From the NCBI GenBank assembly GCA_016710685.1, contig JADJVC010000002.1:806001-870000 (forward strand): a stretch of DNA of 64,000 nt. The letters run 5' to 3'. A program made the position numbers and the translations under genes. Positions within the stretch are counted from its first letter, which is position 1. Each line of letters starts with the position of its first letter. This document shows, one piece after another, positions 7,612-16,700 of the stretch. Source of the stretch: Flavobacteriales bacterium (GTDB lineage: Bacteria > Bacteroidota > Bacteroidia > Flavobacteriales_F > PHOS-HE28). The notes beneath the pieces are model-generated. The model was not told where the DNA came from. It did no database searches and was given only the letters and a program-made list of their open reading frames with translations.

Positions 7612-8589
7612 ATGAGATTCTTGATTCTCTCTTCCATGGTTTGCAGTAGTGCTTCAGTGCAAGCACAGAACTTCGTGCCCAACGGGAGTTTTGAAGAATA
7701 CACGGAGTGCCCGGACTACCAGGCACAGGTGGAGCGAGCTGTGGGATGGACAAGAAACAGTGCAAGCCCGGATTACTTCAATCGGTGCGATATCAGTGGG
7801 TACGTGGGTGTCCCCTTGAATTTAGCTGGATACCAAGAAGCATATGATGGTGATGGATACATGGGCTGCATTACTTATTTAGATGGCGCTCCTACCTATC
7901 GAGAGTGCATTCAGCATGCCTTGTCTAGTCCGCTCATGCCTGGTATCCCTGTGTTTATTTCGATGATGGTCTCCCCTGGAGGATTCGGAAATGACCCTAT
8001 ACAGAATTCCTTGAAATACGCATCCAATGGTATTGGTGTCAAATTCTCAATGGGGCCACATCCTAACTATTTGTACTGGCCAGGAAATGTTGCGTTGTAT
8101 ATGACTGATATTCTGAGCGACACCACTACATGGGTGCAGCTAAGCGGAGTGTATATGCCAGATTCTGCCTATGCCTATTTATCGATCGGATGTTTTTTGC
8201 CCTATGACGATATTCAAACTCAAGTGATCGATCCCAGTGCAGTGACCCTCGCGGCATATTCCTTTATAGACAACGTATGCGTCTCCACCAATGCGAAGGA
8301 CTGCCCGTTAACCATCGGTATTGATGAAGTACGGGCCCCGATCAGGAATCTCGGATCAAATCCTTTTGGAAGGGAGCTGTACATCAGACTTGACGGTGAA
8401 CTAACCCGCATCTCTTATTTGGTTCTTATGGATGAAATAGGCCGAACATGCCAACAGGTTCAATTAGCAGATGGCACTACCGACTTTACGTGGTTCCTGC
8501 CCGCCCTGCCTTCCGGCTCCTATTTCTTGCAGCTTCGAAATTTCCTCGGTCGTTATCGACCGATCCATATAGTTCACATTAACCCCTAA
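7612..8589 (+). CDS. T9SS-secreted lectin-like protein, module A2
   Basis: This 325-aa secreted protein has a signal peptide ending near SVQAQ (residues 15-19), then NFVPNGSFEEYTECP, the start of a jelly-roll domain. PIRNLGSNPFGRELYI opens the type A T9SS sorting domain, which ends in the short basic tail YRPIHIVHINP. It aligns end to end without gaps with the gene at 8972-9949 and more distantly with 6340-7353. The conserved Cys residues of the A2/A3 pair (CPDYQ, NRCD, YRECIQH, VCVSTNAKDC) suggest disulfides. It is followed by a truncated B gene 12 bp downstream. Confidence 0.88.
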   Translation: MRFLILSSMVCSSASVQAQNFVPNGSFEEYTECPDYQAQVERAVGWTRNSASPDYFNRCDISGYVGVPLNLAGYQEAYDGDGYMGCITYLDGAPTYRECIQHALSSPLMPGIPVFISMMVSPGGFGNDPIQNSLKYASNGIGVKFSMGPHPNYLYWPGNVALYMTDILSDTTTWVQLSGVYMPDSAYAYLSIGCFLPYDDIQTQVIDPSAVTLAAYSFIDNVCVSTNAKDCPLTIGIDEVRAPIRNLGSNPFGRELYIRLDGELTRISYLVLMDEIGRTCQQVQLADGTTDFTWFLPALPSGSYFLQLRNFLGRYRPIHIVHINP

Positions 8590-8601
8590 ACCTTCCAAGA
8601 A

Positions 8602-8910
8602 ATGAGACAGAAAAGGAAAGTCATCACAATGCTGGCTGGGTTGACGATCGCCATGTACAATACTGGGCAAGCTCAGGTCCTAAACAATCTGCCGGGACAA
8701 TATTGGCTTACTCCATCGGCACCAACACCCTCCACATTTTCGATTGGCAATGCACCGAACATTGGTTTTGCTCTGGACATTCATGGTGAACAAATGAACC
8801 CACCATTGGGCAATGTGTTCAAAACGAACGGCCCGGACGATATGGACACGTACTGGCGGATGTTCCGGGGCGGTAAGGAGTATGGCAACATCTTCAACCT
8901 TACCGCTAAG
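8602..8910 (+). pseudogene. Truncated 5' part of a fibre-like gene, B2'
   Basis: These 103 codons correspond base for base in length to the first 309 bp of the B gene at 9961. They share the signal peptide region, HGEQMNPPLG, and DTYWRMFRGGKEYGNIFNLT. At 8911 the sequence switches to the TTTTCAACTTTCCCCC leader of the next unit. The frame continues to 9054 only by reading through the A3 promoter and start. It is therefore a remnant created by the tandem duplication. Confidence 0.8.
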
Positions 8911-10269
8911 TTTTCAACTTTCCCCCTTTTGTTTTCACATAGCATTAAACTCATCAACTTATCAATAGAGCATGAGATACTTGATTCTCTCTTCCGTAGT
9001 TTTCAGTTTTGCTTCAGTGCAATCCCAGAACCTCGTACCCAACGGGAGTTTTGAGGAATACACGACTTGCCCAACGAACCAAGGCCAAGTCGAGCGATGT
9101 GTCGGTTGGACATCCAATTCGGCAAGCCCGGATTACTTTAATCGGTGCGATACCAACGGATTTGTCGATGTTCCATTCAATTTAATTGGTTATCAGAATG
9201 CATTTGATGGTGATGCTTATATGGGCGGAGCAACTTACCTTGAGGGAGCTCCTACATATAGGGAATGTATTCAACATGCCCTATCCAGCGCGCTTGTGCC
9301 GGGTATCCCCGTTTACATATCTATGATGATCGCAACAGGGGGCTTTGGCAATGACCCTGGGCAGAACTCCTTGCGATATGCATCGAACGGTATTGGAATG
9401 AAGTTTTCAGTGGAACAACAAATTGACTATTCGTATTGGCCAGGAAATGTTGCGTTATATAGGACCGAAATACTGTGTGACACTGCTGTTTGGGTGGAAT
9501 TGAGTGGAATGTATATTCCTGATTCCGCATATGCGTTTGTGTACATCGGCAGTTTTTTGCCATATGATGAAATCCAAGTTCAAGTAATTGATGCTAATGC
9601 AGTGTCAAGTGCGGCATATGCGTTTTTTGACAGAGTATGTGTCTCGACCAATGCCGCAGACTGCGCTGTAACCCTCATGGTTGATGACATACGGCCACCA
9701 ATTCGAATACAAGGATCAAATCCTTTTGCAAATGACTTATTCTTGAGTGTTGACAATGAGCTCACCGAGAACTCTACTCTGGTGCTTATTGATGAATTAG
9801 GACGAATCGGTCAACAAGTTCAATTACCTCAAGGCACTAAGGAGTTTGTGTGGCCACTGCCCGTAATCCCCGCAGGATCATATTTTTTGCAGCTTCGGAA
9901 TTCCCTCGGCCGTTCCCGACCGATTCACTTAGTTCACATTAACCCCTAAATCCTTCGAAGATGAGACAGAAAAGGACAGTCATTACCGCGCTGGTCGGGT
10001 TGGCCATGGCTACGCTCAATACAGGGCAAGCCCAAGTTCAAAACAATGTTTTTGGACAATACCGGCTTACACCCGGTTCACCCACTCCGCAATCATTCGC
10101 AATTGGCAACAACTATACCTTAGGCTATGCCTTGGATGTCCATGGTGAGCAAATGAACCCACCCTTAGGCGATGTGTTCAAGACGGATGGCCCTGATGAT
10201 AAGGACACGTACTGGCGGATGTTCCGGGGTGGTAAGGAGTATGGCAACATCTTCAACCTTACCGCTAAG
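8911..10269. repeat. Tandem duplication unit 2 (1359 bp)
   Basis: This is the second copy of the unit starting at 7552: leader, A3 gene and the first 309 bp of the B gene. Here the B gene continues past 10269 into its full-length body. Confidence 0.8.
8972..9949 (+). CDS. T9SS-secreted lectin-like protein, module A3
   Basis: This is the 325-aa paralogue of the gene at 7612, with the same length and domain order. A signal peptide ends near SVQSQ, the NLVPNGSFEEYTTCP domain follows, and a type A T9SS sorting domain (SNPFANDLFL to RPIHLVHINP) closes it. Changes relative to A2 are scattered substitutions without indels, which implies that both copies stayed under coding constraint. It lies 11 bp upstream of the only full-length B gene, so A3 and B3 are probably cotranscribed. 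The molecular target is not readable. Confidence 0.88.
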   Translation: MRYLILSSVVFSFASVQSQNLVPNGSFEEYTTCPTNQGQVERCVGWTSNSASPDYFNRCDTNGFVDVPFNLIGYQNAFDGDAYMGGATYLEGAPTYRECIQHALSSALVPGIPVYISMMIATGGFGNDPGQNSLRYASNGIGMKFSVEQQIDYSYWPGNVALYRTEILCDTAVWVELSGMYIPDSAYAFVYIGSFLPYDEIQVQVIDANAVSSAAYAFFDRVCVSTNAADCAVTLMVDDIRPPIRIQGSNPFANDLFLSVDNELTENSTLVLIDELGRIGQQVQLPQGTKEFVWPLPVIPAGSYFLQLRNSLGRSRPIHLVHINP

Positions 10270-12413
10270 AATGACTGGAACTTGAATGCCACAACAGGGT
10301 ACATGAAGTTCCATACCAATTCGCTGGAACGGATGCGCTTATCGCCCACGTTGACCGGGCAAACGATCAATGGCTACACGGGGCTGGACTTGAGCGGGTT
10401 TTTGTGCATCGGTCAATACAGCGGTGCCAGTAACTCAGTGCAGCAAGCATATACGCTGCTCCACCTGAACGAATTTGGAATAAACCCTGGAGGTTATCGG
10501 CCTTGGATGCGCGTAGGCATGTTGGCCACACGTGGTAGTGACATGAGTTATTTCGGCCTTCGGACTGATCCCCAAGGAGCAACGAATAATACGGTGGTAG
10601 CCTGGTGCGACAATCCATTGGGGGAAATTGGAGCCGATGCGCTCCAATTCGTTTTCTCCGCACATCCCACAGGGGGAACGGGCATTGCCGGTACCTTATC
10701 TGGCTTAGAGGCAGGGCGCTTCATATCTGCGGTAGGTGGTGACGAAGCCTATTTTGGGTTGGGTGATTATTACACGGCTGGAATTAATCCAACCCAGCGA
10801 TTGGATTTGTTGAATGGCAAGGTGCGCATCCGGAAATTACCTGATGATCCCGCAGCCACAGAGCCGTACAAGATCATGGTGGTGGACGATTCGCCTGGCA
10901 ACAGTATTAATAGGGGGATTGTTAAATGGATCGACCCAACATCGCTGGTTTCGGGTTGCGAATGGGAACTCAACCCAGGTACACAGAATAACGTGTCCAC
11001 GGCTTATAGCAATGTGCTAAGTACTAGCTGCCCTGATGTGACGGATGCCGTGGGAATCGGGGTGGATCTAGGGAGTTCTGCAGCAATAGCAAAGCTGAAG
11101 GTAAAAAATACTTCATCCGTAGCAACAATGACCGACGGTATTCAGGTGGCTGTTAGCAAGGCCGGAGTTGCGAACGGGATGTTAATAAATGCATCCAGCA
11201 GCTCTAAACCTGTTACCGGCATCAACGTTACCGTAAATGGTAGCGGAACTGGAGCAGACGGGGTAGCTATTGGTGCCCGGCTCGTTGTTACAGGGTCGAT
11301 GGGCGGTGCGAGTACGCGAGGCGCTCAGGTGATCACCAATGGGACGTGCACGGTGGCAAGAGCGGGGAGTTCATTTCGAACGACGTTACCCCCTCGATGG
11401 GAGGGTTTGCCATGGGCGTGATCGGAGAGGTTCATTCAGGTTTAGGATTAAGCGCTGGAACTACGGGAAGGAGCTACACGACCGGGTGGTCGAACTTCGG
11501 CGTGTTGGGTGAGGCACGCGGCATAGGCAATATAAATGTCGGTGTTTATGCTTCCCAAAACACCGGTTCATTTATCACCCCGCCCAGCGGGAATATTGGT
11601 GTGTTCGCTACCACGCTGAACCAAGACACGACCATAAGTACAAATTGGGCTGGTTATTTCCGCGGTAATGTGATGGTTACGGGTGCTGGTGTGATCCCCG
11701 GTGGGGTGTGGTCCCCTTCAGATGAGAACCTCAAGGAGAACATAACGGACTTGCCCAATGGTTTAGAGGTGATCACTCAACTGAACCCCAAGTCGTACGA
11801 TTACCAAGCAGATGCACTCCCTCAAGTGGGTTTGCCAGCCGGGCAACAATATGGCTTCTTGGCACAAGAACTGGAGCAGGTCATCCCGGAGGCGGTGAAG
11901 GACATCACGTACCAAACACAATTGGACAGTGTTGGCCAAGTGGTCTATCCGGCCGTTTCCTCCAAGATCGTGAACACCGCAACGGTCATCCCTTTTCTTG
12001 TCGCTGCCGTGAAAGAGCAACAAGCCACTATCGACCAACAGAACACACGGATGGCTGAACTTGAAGACCGCATCAACCAATGCTGCGCCGCAAACGGCAA
12101 TGGTATGGCCCCACAAAACGGCGAGCGTTCAACATCAGCGGAGAGCAATGTGCAAGAGCAGCGATTGCTCATTATTCCCAACCCGGTGGCGGATCTTACT
12201 ACACTGGAGTACTACGTACCCAAGGCCGGGCAAGTAAGCTTGCAAGTGAGCACCAACGATGGCAAGCCCGTGGAGGTCTTACGCGAAGAGAAAGCCGAGG
12301 CTGGCGCTTACAATTACGCTTGGAACACCACCAAACTGGCAGCGGGCACATACTTCTGCACATTCATGCTGGATGGTGCAGTTGTGGTAAAGCGGGCCGT
12401 GAAGGTGAAGTGA
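9961..12413 (+). CDS. T9SS fibre-like protein with S74 chaperone domain, B3 (frameshift)
   Basis: One gene of about 817 aa is split into two frames, 9961-11421 and 11346-12413. Adding one G to the GGG run at 11341-11343 restores a continuous reading ITNGDVHGGKSGEF. After the signal peptide comes a long Gly/Asn/Thr-rich repetitive body like trimeric fibres. Then a peptidase S74-type intramolecular chaperone domain follows, with WSPSDENLKENITDLP and YGFLAQELEQVIPE. A short coiled coil (EQQATIDQQNTRMAELEDRI) and a type A T9SS sorting domain ending in VKRAVKVK complete it. The product is probably a self-assembling trimeric surface fibre. The break may be a sequencing error. Confidence 0.8.
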
Positions 12414-12430
12414 GGTGATACACGATGTGG

Positions 12431-12479
12431 CCGCAGGGTCCGCTGGACGTCGTAGATGATTATCGGCGAGACCCTGCGG
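12431..12479. repeat. Perfect 10-bp inverted repeat between convergent genes
   Basis: CCGCAGGGTC at 12431-12440 pairs with GACCCTGCGG at 12470-12479 across a 29-nt spacer. It lies between the convergent ends of the fibre gene and the gene at 12591. No U-tract follows on either strand, so a classic terminator is doubtful. The rest of 12414-12590 holds no gene. Confidence 0.65.
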
Positions 12480-12590
12480 TTGCTTGAGATGCATACAGGC
12501 ATGCACTACGCGTGCATTACGCCCGGCCTGGTGCGACCCCGGCTAAAGGGCCAGGTGACAACCGCATACACGACTTCCGTTATTATCACC

Positions 12591-13736
12591 TCACAACCCC
12601 AAACTATTCTTCCGCACCAAAATGGCTTGGTAGCCGACAGCCCCAAACGACCTTCCCGGCGCAACAAAGCCGCCATCATCAAGCAACGTGAGGTCGTGCA
12701 GCACGTCTTCGTTGTCAATGGGGTAGGAGCGTTGCCACAGTTGCGTGCCTGAGGTGTTCACGCGCATCGCCATGCCGTCGGTGAGGTTTGCGCTTCCGGT
12801 TTGGCCCACCAAGACCAGATCGCCATTGGAAGCTTTGCGAATGCCTTCCGTGGTATTTGCCGCTGCCACATCGCCGAAAGTGCGGGTCCACAACGTGTCT
12901 CCTGCTTGGTCCATCGCCATTAGGTAGGTGCTGCGCACGTGCTGTCCGCCCACCAATGGGCCATAGCTGTCCGTGCGGTCAGCGAGGTAGAAATTCGCGC
13001 CGCTTCGCGCAATGCCGTTGAAGAGGTCGGGCTTTATGCCGCCCCAGCTTTGCCACCACAGCTCACTTCCGTTTAGGTCAACAGCGAGGACGTATGCATC
13101 CACATCACCGCTAAAATTCGCAACACGCCCTGCGGCCATAAAGCCATTGTCCATCAAGGCCACGCCGTTCAACGCATCGTCGCCGCCGGTGCCGTATTGC
13201 TGGTTCCATTGCAACGTTCCGGAAGGAGAAATGCGCACCAGCAGCGCTTGGCTGTCCGGTCCACCACGGAAGGTGCCGCACGCGATCACGCCATTATCAG
13301 CGGTGCGTTCCAGCCCGCGTAATTCTTCTTCGTTCAATGGGTCGTTGGAGGTCCAAGTCCACAACACGGCGCCGGTGTTGGAGATCTTTGCTACGAGCGC
13401 ATCTTGGTCCGAGCGGCCAGGCGCGATGCTCGAGCCACAGAGCAGTATGTTGCCGTCGCCTGAAGCGATCACAGCTTGCACGAAACAAGTGCCCGGAATG
13501 GCCACGTCGAACCACTGTGCGTTCAGTCCATTCAATGTTGTGCGCAGCAATTTGATCTGCACTTTTGCGCCGGTTTCGGAAGCATCGCGCACCACCGTTG
13601 AAAATCCGGTGGCATCATTCACGGTGCCGAGGGCATCCTGCAACCGGTCGCCACCGTATTGCAGTTGAAAGCCTTGCGCATGGAGCAATCCCGCTGCCAA
13701 AAGCGTGCAGGTCAGCACGGTTTTGCGCTTCTTCAT
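12591..13736 (-). CDS. Secreted beta-propeller-like protein
   Basis: This 381-aa protein has a signal peptide (TVLTCTLLAAGLLHAQ). About six recurring blades follow, with motifs such as DNGVIACGTFRG, DNGFMAAGRV, NGDLVLVGQTG and DDGGFVAPGRS plus LW/LQW dyads. This is the pattern of delta-60 or PQQ-like propellers in Bacteroidota secreted proteins. The ATG at 13736 overlaps the TGA of the alpha-2-macroglobulin gene (ATGA), so it is translated downstream in the same transcript. No sorting domain is evident at the C terminus (QAILVRKNSLGL). It could act in the periplasm next to the macroglobulin; the function is unknown. Confidence 0.8.
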   Translation of the reverse strand: MKKRKTVLTCTLLAAGLLHAQGFQLQYGGDRLQDALGTVNDATGFSTVVRDASETGAKVQIKLLRTTLNGLNAQWFDVAIPGTCFVQAVIASGDGNILLCGSSIAPGRSDQDALVAKISNTGAVLWTWTSNDPLNEEELRGLERTADNGVIACGTFRGGPDSQALLVRISPSGTLQWNQQYGTGGDDALNGVALMDNGFMAAGRVANFSGDVDAYVLAVDLNGSELWWQSWGGIKPDLFNGIARSGANFYLADRTDSYGPLVGGQHVRSTYLMAMDQAGDTLWTRTFGDVAAANTTEGIRKASNGDLVLVGQTGSANLTDGMAMRVNTSGTQLWQRSYPIDNEDVLHDLTLLDDGGFVAPGRSFGAVGYQAILVRKNSLGL

Positions 13737-16700
13737 TTGGCACTTATTTCCGCGCCGGGTTTTGAAACGGTGACCCATTGGCCGCCGTTGCGCGCGTTGA
13801 TGGTGTTATCGTACATCGCGGAGCAGTTGGTGCTCGGCATGTGGAAACGCCCGGTGTACGCGGCGTTCAGCAGCACGCGCCAGATGCGGCTTTCACTCGG
13901 TGCCAGATCGAAGTAGGTCAACACGCGATCGTCACGAATGTCTTGGTAGGTGAACGGGCTGTTCATCTGTACGTTCTCGGTGCCTTCGAGGCGGCTGTTG
14001 CGGATCTCCCAGCCGCTGGGGAACACTTGCGTGAGCGCCAATTGTTGCAAGGTGCCGCGCATGCCGGGGTTGCCCACGGTGACCACCGCGATGAAGTCGG
14101 TGCCTTGGCTCAGGTTGGCCGGATTGATGGTGGTTCCTTCCATGGTGGTGTAAGTCACGTTCATGGCCAAACCGTTGCTGGCGGGGTGTTCTTCGCCGGG
14201 CGGCGGCACACCGGTGCGCACCAAGCGTACGTAAAGGATGTTCTTTCCGGTGTTTGAAATGCTCACTTTTTTCTTGCCGTCAGGTGCGGGCAGATCGATG
14301 CGCACGATAGACCGTTCGCTCATGCGTTCCTGTGCCTTCGCTCCGTTCACAGATGCGGTGAAATGCATGGCCTTGTCCGGCGTGGTGCCTCCCGCTACGC
14401 GGCTTATTGCGAGCAATGCCCACGCAGTGGATTGCGTGCTGTACCAGCTGTCCGAAGCGATGCGGCTACCAATATTTTTCACCACGCTTGCAGCACCGGC
14501 CTTATCGCCCATGCGGTTCAAGGCTTCAGCTATTATGGCATCGTCGCGCAGGTCGCTGCCGTATGTCCAGCCCATTTCCACGTAGCTGGGAATGCTGGTT
14601 GCAAGGCCTTTGGCGATTTCTTGCGCCACGTCGTTGCGGTTGTTCAGCGCGTATGCCGCGGCGAGCATCCATTTGGCTTGCAGGCCGATGTCCGGCGTGG
14701 TGCGCAGTCGGTTCATTGCGCCAGCTTCGGCTTGGTTGGCCAAGGCCAGCGTGTAGAGGCGATAGGCTTGGGTAAGCGAGCTGCGGTCCATGTACCAGCT
14801 GTTGGCTTCAGCCGGTGACCAATCGCGGGCTTGGCGGCGGGTGTAGGTCAGCCATTTGTCCTTCATGCCGGGCAATAATGCGAAGCCTTTGCCTTCTGCC
14901 TCGATCATGAAATGGCCCGCGTAAGCGCTGGTCCATTCGTCCACTTCGCGTTGGCCGGGCCAATATGCAAAGCCGCCGCTACCGGTCTGGAACTGTTGGT
15001 ATTTTCGTAATGCAGCTTCCACATTAGCGCGCATTTCGCTCACCGTTGCATCGTTCATCTCCATCACATCGGCGAGGAAGAGTTGCGGGAACGCCTTGCT
15101 GGTGGTCTGTTCCAAGCAGCCGTGCGGATAGTCGATGAGGTATTGCAGGCGGCGGCCCAGATCGAGCGGCGGCAACGTGCTCAACTCCAAGTAACCGCTG
15201 TTGGTGCCGCCGACACCAAGTGCCTGCGGGCTGGCTTCCCACGACTGTCCGGCCTCCAGCACTGTTTCCGTAGCTTCTGTTTCCGGCGAACCGGCTTGGC
15301 GCACGTCCACCTCGATGGACTGTGTTGCCTTCTCGCCCGCGCCAGTAGCGGTGAGCGTCACTTTTCCTACGCCGATGCGCTCGTTCATTTTCACCCGGAA
15401 CATCACGGTTTGTTCGCCTGTGGTGCTGAAGGTCAACGCTTGCGTTGTGGAGCCTATTACGGTGAAAAGGTCGTTTGCTTCCAGCGCCAATTGCGTTCTT
15501 CACCTTGGCTTCCATGGCGAAAACGTCAACGGGCAGGTCCACCGTTTCACCGGGCCCAGTAACGCGCGGCAGGGTGGCCAGCAGCATTAACGGTTTGCGG
15601 ACGGGCACGGCTTTTTCCGCGCTGCCGTAGGCGGCTTGCGGTGTGCTGGCCACCACCATGATGCGCACGCTGCCCACGTAGTTGCTGATGGTGAATTGGT
15701 GCGTGGCCTTCTTTCCTTTTTCCAATTTGAACGGTCCCACGAAATGCACCACGGGTTTGAACCGCTGCGCTTTCGTAGCGTCCGCGGGGCTGGCCTGATC
15801 GCTGCCCCCAAGTGCCAAAATGCGCCGCAGTTGCTGACCGAATGCGCCGATCACTTGGTCATACACGTCCCATGTGCGCACGCCCAACGCTTCCTTGGCG
15901 TAGAAATGGTTCCACGGATCGGGTGTCTTGAATCGGGTGAGGTCCAGCAATCCTTCGTCCACGATGGCGAGCGTGTAGGTCATGGCCTTGCCGTCTTTTT
16001 CAGACACGCTCACGCTGAATTGTTCGTCGGTCTTGATCGCGGGCGGCGCCGTGATCTCCGGTGTAATGTGTGTCGCGGCATCTTCCACGGGAATCGGTAT
16101 CACGCCGTACATGCGGATGGGCAGGTCGTTTGCGGTGCCCTCGGCGTTGGGGGCGGTTAGCGCGTGTGGCTGCACCAAGGTGATGTGCGCAAAGGCATTG
16201 GGCGCCATTTCCGCCGTTATGGGGAAGCGGAACACAGTTTCTTTTTCCTTCAGATCCACCCATTGCGCGGAGAGGATTCGGCTGCCGTTTTCGATGCTCA
16301 CCAAGGCGCGGCCTTTGCCGGAGCTTGGGAAGGTGATGGCGCATTCATCGCCCACAGCGTACTTTTCTTTATCGCTATTGAAACGCAGCATGGCCGCGTC
16401 CTTGCTGCCTTCGCGGCGGCTCCGGCCACCGTAGCCGGGCCAGTCCACGTAAAGCTGCGCGGCGCTGGCATGGCCGCTTACGGGATCGCTCACGCGCACG
16501 ATGAAGCGGCCCCACAACGGCCGGTCCACGCGGAAGTTGAAGTTGGCTTTTCCGTTCGCATCGGTAGTGAGATGTTGCTGGTCGATAAGGCGTGAACTGG
16601 GCGCATTGATGTAATTGGAAGGGCCGTCCATATCGCCGTTCCACCACCAATCGTAGCTCACTTTCACCACCTGCACATCAAGCGCGTGGTTGGCCAAGGG

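Larger units (their letters stand above)
7552..8910. repeat. Tandem duplication unit 1 (1359 bp)
   Basis: This unit holds a TTTTCAATTTTCCCC leader, the whole A2 gene and the first 309 bp of a B gene. It repeats directly at 8911-10269 with the same length and internal spacing (A start +60/61, B start +1050). The copies are clearly diverged at protein level, so the duplication is not recent. Confidence 0.8.

Noticed and set aside
9961..12413. Prophage tail fibre
   Set aside because: The S74 domain and fibre-like body suggest a phage, but a signal peptide and a T9SS sorting end make it a host surface protein, and no phage genes are near.
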